A stretch of DNA of 7,740 bases, from NCBI GenBank assembly GCA_002719595.1, contig PBEJ01000023.1, forward strand, positions 1 to 7,740. Direction: 5' to 3'. The position numbers and the translations under genes were made by a program. Position 1 is the first letter of the stretch. The number at the start of each line of letters is the position of its first letter. Shown here one piece after another: positions 6,875 through 7,740 of this stretch. The notes under the pieces are model-generated. The model saw only the letters and a list, made by a program, of their open reading frames with translations. It ran no database searches and was not told where the DNA came from. The DNA is from Verrucomicrobiales bacterium. Its GTDB lineage: Bacteria; Verrucomicrobiota; Verrucomicrobiia; Limisphaerales; UBA1100.

Positions 6875-7612
6875 ATGCCGCGTAGAACTCAGCCGGAAGG
6901 CGACCTTAATGGCGCATTGCTAATCGACAAGCCAGCTGGGCCAACTTCTCACGATATTGTAGACATAGCCCGCGGCCAATATGGCATAAAAAAAATTGGC
7001 CATTGTGGAACTCTTGACCCAGCCGCAACAGGACTACTAGTTCTTCTGCTTGGCAAAGCCACCAAACTTTCAAATAGGCTCACTGCTGATCACAAAACAT
7101 ACGAGGGAACCATTGAATTCGGCGTATCCACCGATAGCTACGATGCGCAAGGCGATATTATAAAAAGAGACCGTGTCCCAAATTTGGATTGCGATTACCT
7201 CAATAAGCAAACGCAAAAATTTCTGGGCGATATCCAACAAAAACCACCCATGGTTTCGGCGGTAAAAAAAGATGGTGTCCCACTTTATAAATTAGCGCGT
7301 AAGGGAAAAACTATCGAGCGGGACCCCAAGCCAGTACATATTTTCTCATTTAATTTTTCAAATTATAATGCCCCGGTTGGAAGGTTCTGCGTTCATTGCT
7401 CCAAAGGAACCTACGTTCGTAGCTTAGCGCATGAGCTAGGACAACAACTCGGATGCGGGGCTCATCTACGCACTCTACACAGGACTAAATCTGGCTGTTT
7501 TGACATCAAAGACTCAATAAAACTTGAGGAACTCGTCTTACTTTCTGACTTAGAGCTCCATAGCCGAATTCTATCCCTAGAGGAACTGGCTCGCTTACTT
7601 CAACCGGCATGA
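6875..7612 (+). CDS. truB: tRNA pseudouridine(55) synthase TruB
   Basis: TruB makes the near-universal pseudouridine at position 55 in the T-loop of tRNAs. The 245-aa product shows LIDKPAGPTSHD (16–27) and the catalytic motif GHCGTLDPAATGLL (42–55) with Asp48, the same number as in E. coli TruB. Tyr76 (TYEGTIEFG) corresponds to the active-site tyrosine, and Arg182 (KGTYVRSLAHELG, 177–189) to the arginine that contacts the catalytic Asp. GAHLRTLHRTKSG.F (195–209) closes the fold. Cys44 replaces the more common Thr of GHTGTLDP. The protein is shorter than E. coli TruB (314 aa) and has little room for a full C-terminal PUA domain. It starts 4 nt after nrnA without a Shine-Dalgarno and ends in an ATGA overlap with ribF. 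Confidence 0.96.
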   Translation: MPRRTQPEGDLNGALLIDKPAGPTSHDIVDIARGQYGIKKIGHCGTLDPAATGLLVLLLGKATKLSNRLTADHKTYEGTIEFGVSTDSYDAQGDIIKRDRVPNLDCDYLNKQTQKFLGDIQQKPPMVSAVKKDGVPLYKLARKGKTIERDPKPVHIFSFNFSNYNAPVGRFCVHCSKGTYVRSLAHELGQQLGCGAHLRTLHRTKSGCFDIKDSIKLEELVLLSDLELHSRILSLEELARLLQPA

Positions 7613-7740
7613 GAACTCTTACTGACGCTCGTAAGCTGGATCCATTAAACGGAAAAGTTTGCTGCGCAATCGGAATGTTTGATGGCGTCCACCTCGGCCA
7701 CCAACAAGTAATCCGCCAAGCTGTTTCAGACGCACACCAA
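7609..7740 (+). CDS. ribF: Bifunctional riboflavin kinase/FMN adenylyltransferase, N-terminal part only
   Basis: RibF converts riboflavin to FMN and then to FAD. Only the first 44 codons are in the window. They contain AIGMFDGVHLGHQ (residues 20–32), the nucleotide-binding motif of the adenylyltransferase domain, including the HLGH signature; the usual form is A.GNFDGVHLGHQ, with Met here in place of Asn. The ATG lies in the truB stop (ATGA, 4-nt overlap), so translation is likely coupled. truB–ribF adjacency is very common in bacteria. The kinase domain should follow beyond the right edge. Confidence 0.92.
   Translation, partial: MRTLTDARKLDPLNGKVCCAIGMFDGVHLGHQQVIRQAVSDAHQ

Overview
The window is a bacterial chromosomal segment made almost entirely of housekeeping genes. 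A rightward block reads nusA–infB–rbfA–nrnA(DHH phosphoesterase)–truB–ribF (cut off at the right edge). A leftward pair, sppA–upp, is transcribed away from it, and upp is cut off at the left edge. The organism is a Gram-negative-type bacterium of moderate G+C. The gene set, a NusA with one helix-hairpin-helix unit and an acidic tail, and the rarity of Shine-Dalgarno sequences are compatible with the Verrucomicrobiota/PVC group. That placement is a guess from style, not a demonstrated assignment.

Left region (1–1530, minus strand): a membrane-anchored signal peptide peptidase of the SppA family, followed by uracil phosphoribosyltransferase, whose GTG start overlaps the sppA stop codon by 4 nt. 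Centre (1531–1684): a compact divergent control region. It holds a good rightward promoter (TTGACG, 17 nt, TAATCT), an overlapping weaker leftward -10, a small tetraloop hairpin, a textbook intrinsic terminator placed before the nusA start, and a 12-codon reading frame that ends in a TAATG overlap with nusA. The terminator between promoter and nusA suggests that the operon is controlled by transcription attenuation, possibly by NusA itself.

Right region (1685–7740, plus strand): six tightly packed genes with gaps of 18 nt or less or short overlaps, and no terminator between them. NusA (elongation, pausing, termination), IF-2 (initiator tRNA and subunit joining), RbfA (30S maturation) and TruB (tRNA pseudouridine 55) form the classic transcription/translation cluster. 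NrnA (nanoRNA/pAp degradation) and RibF (FMN/FAD synthesis) are frequent passengers. rimP, ylxR and the L7Ae-like gene, often found in this cluster, are absent from this stretch. No mobile element, CRISPR array, tRNA or rRNA gene was seen. I found no sign of a wholly new system; the nusA leader is the part most worth a second look.
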